From assembly GCA_030016455.1 (NCBI GenBank), contig JASEJH010000039.1, positions 1 to 5,463 of the forward strand: DNA of 5,463 nucleotides, written 5' to 3'. The stretch comes from Thermoanaerobacteraceae bacterium. Its GTDB lineage: Bacteria > Bacillota > Desulfotomaculia > Desulfotomaculales > Ammonificaceae. Under the pieces are notes generated by a model. It saw only the letters and a program-made list of their open reading frames with translations. It was not told where the DNA came from and made no database searches. Of the stretch, positions 4,769-5,463 are shown piece after piece; the stretch's first letter is position 1, and every line of letters starts with the position of its first letter. The translations under genes and the position numbers were made by a program.

Positions 4769-5463
4769 ATGTTCTCCAGCCTGGCGGAAAAACTCCAGGA
4801 AGCATTTAAAAAGCTGAGGAATAAAGGAAAACTCACGGAAGAAGACGTCAACGCCGCGCTGAAGGAAGTGCGGGTTGCACTGCTGGAAGCCGACGTCAAC
4901 TTCAAGGTCGTGAAAGACTTCATCGCGCGGATCCGGGAGCGGGCGGTGGGCCAGGAAGTCCTATCCAACCTCAATCCCGCCCACCAGGTGATCAAAATAG
5001 TCCGGGACGAACTCGCCCTTCTGATGGGCGGCGAAAACGCGCGGTTGAACACGGCCCCCAAGCCCCCGACGGTGATTATGCTGGTCGGGCTGCAGGGGTC
5101 GGGCAAGACCACCACCACGGTCAAGCTCAGCCTGCTCCTCAAAAAGCAGGGCCGCCGCCCGCTTTTGGTGGCGGCGGACATTTACCGGCCGGCGGCCATC
5201 AAGCAGTTGCAGATCCTGGGCGAACAGGCCCAGGTGCCGGTTTTTTCCCGGGAAGGCGATCCCGTCGCGATCGCGGCCGCCGCCGTTCAAGAAGCCGCCC
5301 GTAAAGGGTACGACACGGTGCTCATCGACACCGCCGGGCGCCTCCATATCAACGAAGAGCTGATGGAAGAGTTGGAAGGGATCAAGAAAGCGGTGCACCC
5401 GCACGAAATCCTCCTCGTGGTGGACGCGATGACCGGGCAGGACGCGGTGACGGTGGCGGAAAG
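4769..5463 (+). CDS. ffh: Signal recognition particle GTPase Ffh (partial, 3' end beyond window)
   Basis: Ffh (SRP54) binds signal sequences of nascent membrane and secreted proteins as well as the SRP RNA, and delivers ribosomes to FtsY at the membrane by paired GTP hydrolysis. The visible 231 residues cover the helical N domain (about 1-90, including the conserved LLEADVNFKVV at 38-48) and the first part of the G domain. They contain the P-loop GLQGSGKT (107-114), the insertion-box motif DIYRPAA (137-143), DTAGR (187-191) and the VDAMTGQDA loop (218-226). The TKxD guanine motif and the methionine-rich M domain are cut off by the window edge. The start ATG has AAAGGGG eight bases upstream. 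The family is usually about 440-450 residues, so roughly half is present. It has its own strong promoter, and the ylxM gene that often precedes ffh in Bacillota is absent; the gene upstream is a divergent aminotransferase. Confidence 0.97.
   Translation, partial: MFSSLAEKLQEAFKKLRNKGKLTEEDVNAALKEVRVALLEADVNFKVVKDFIARIRERAVGQEVLSNLNPAHQVIKIVRDELALLMGGENARLNTAPKPPTVIMLVGLQGSGKTTTTVKLSLLLKKQGRRPLLVAADIYRPAAIKQLQILGEQAQVPVFSREGDPVAIAAAAVQEAARKGYDTVLIDTAGRLHINEELMEELEGIKKAVHPHEILLVVDAMTGQDAVTVAE

Noticed and set aside
4660..5181. Minus-strand open frame of 173 codons
   Set aside because: It is antisense to ffh. The plus-strand frame from 4769 has the complete N domain and GTPase motifs, and remains open to the window edge.

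Overview
The window looks like chromosomal DNA of a fairly GC-rich, Gram-positive-type bacterium, most plausibly a spore-forming Bacillota of the Peptococcaceae / Desulfotomaculum-Pelotomaculum kind. The clues are strong purine-rich Shine-Dalgarno sites (AGGAGG, GGAGG), a textbook housekeeping sigma promoter in front of ffh, a MraZ close to the Bacillus type, a perfect Spo0A-box heptamer, and the flavour of the proteins. The genus-level placement is inference; nothing here is diagnostic of a genus. No phage, transposase, CRISPR, tRNA or rRNA sequence was seen.

Layout: 1-319 is non-coding and starts with a five-unit heptamer tandem repeat. 320-763 (minus) is mraZ, the division-cluster regulator, preceded by a classic array of MraZ operator repeats at 811-834. 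764-1064 is a divergent intergenic region holding the mraZ control region, a Spo0A-box-like heptamer and a nested inverted repeat. 1065-2447 (plus) is a 14-TM drug-efflux-type MFS transporter. 2490-3029 (minus) is a small YfcE/MJ0936-type metallophosphoesterase, convergent with the transporter. 3125-4513 (minus) is a PatA/YgjG-like class III aminotransferase. 4514-4768 is a divergent control region. 4769 to the window end (plus) is the first half of ffh, the SRP GTPase.

The genes belong to separate physiological tasks: control of cell wall and division (mraZ), export (MFS), a small phosphoesterase, polyamine or omega-amino-acid catabolism (aminotransferase) and co-translational membrane targeting (ffh). 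The aminotransferase and phosphoesterase genes share a strand with a 95-nt gap and may be co-transcribed. ffh and the aminotransferase gene are read divergently from promoters that lie back to back around one conserved-looking dyad.

I found no convincing new multi-gene system. The points most worth a second look are regulatory: the MraZ operator array, the shared dyad between the ffh and aminotransferase promoters, the isolation of mraZ from rsmH, and a phosphoesterase whose usual metal-binding Asn is replaced by Val.
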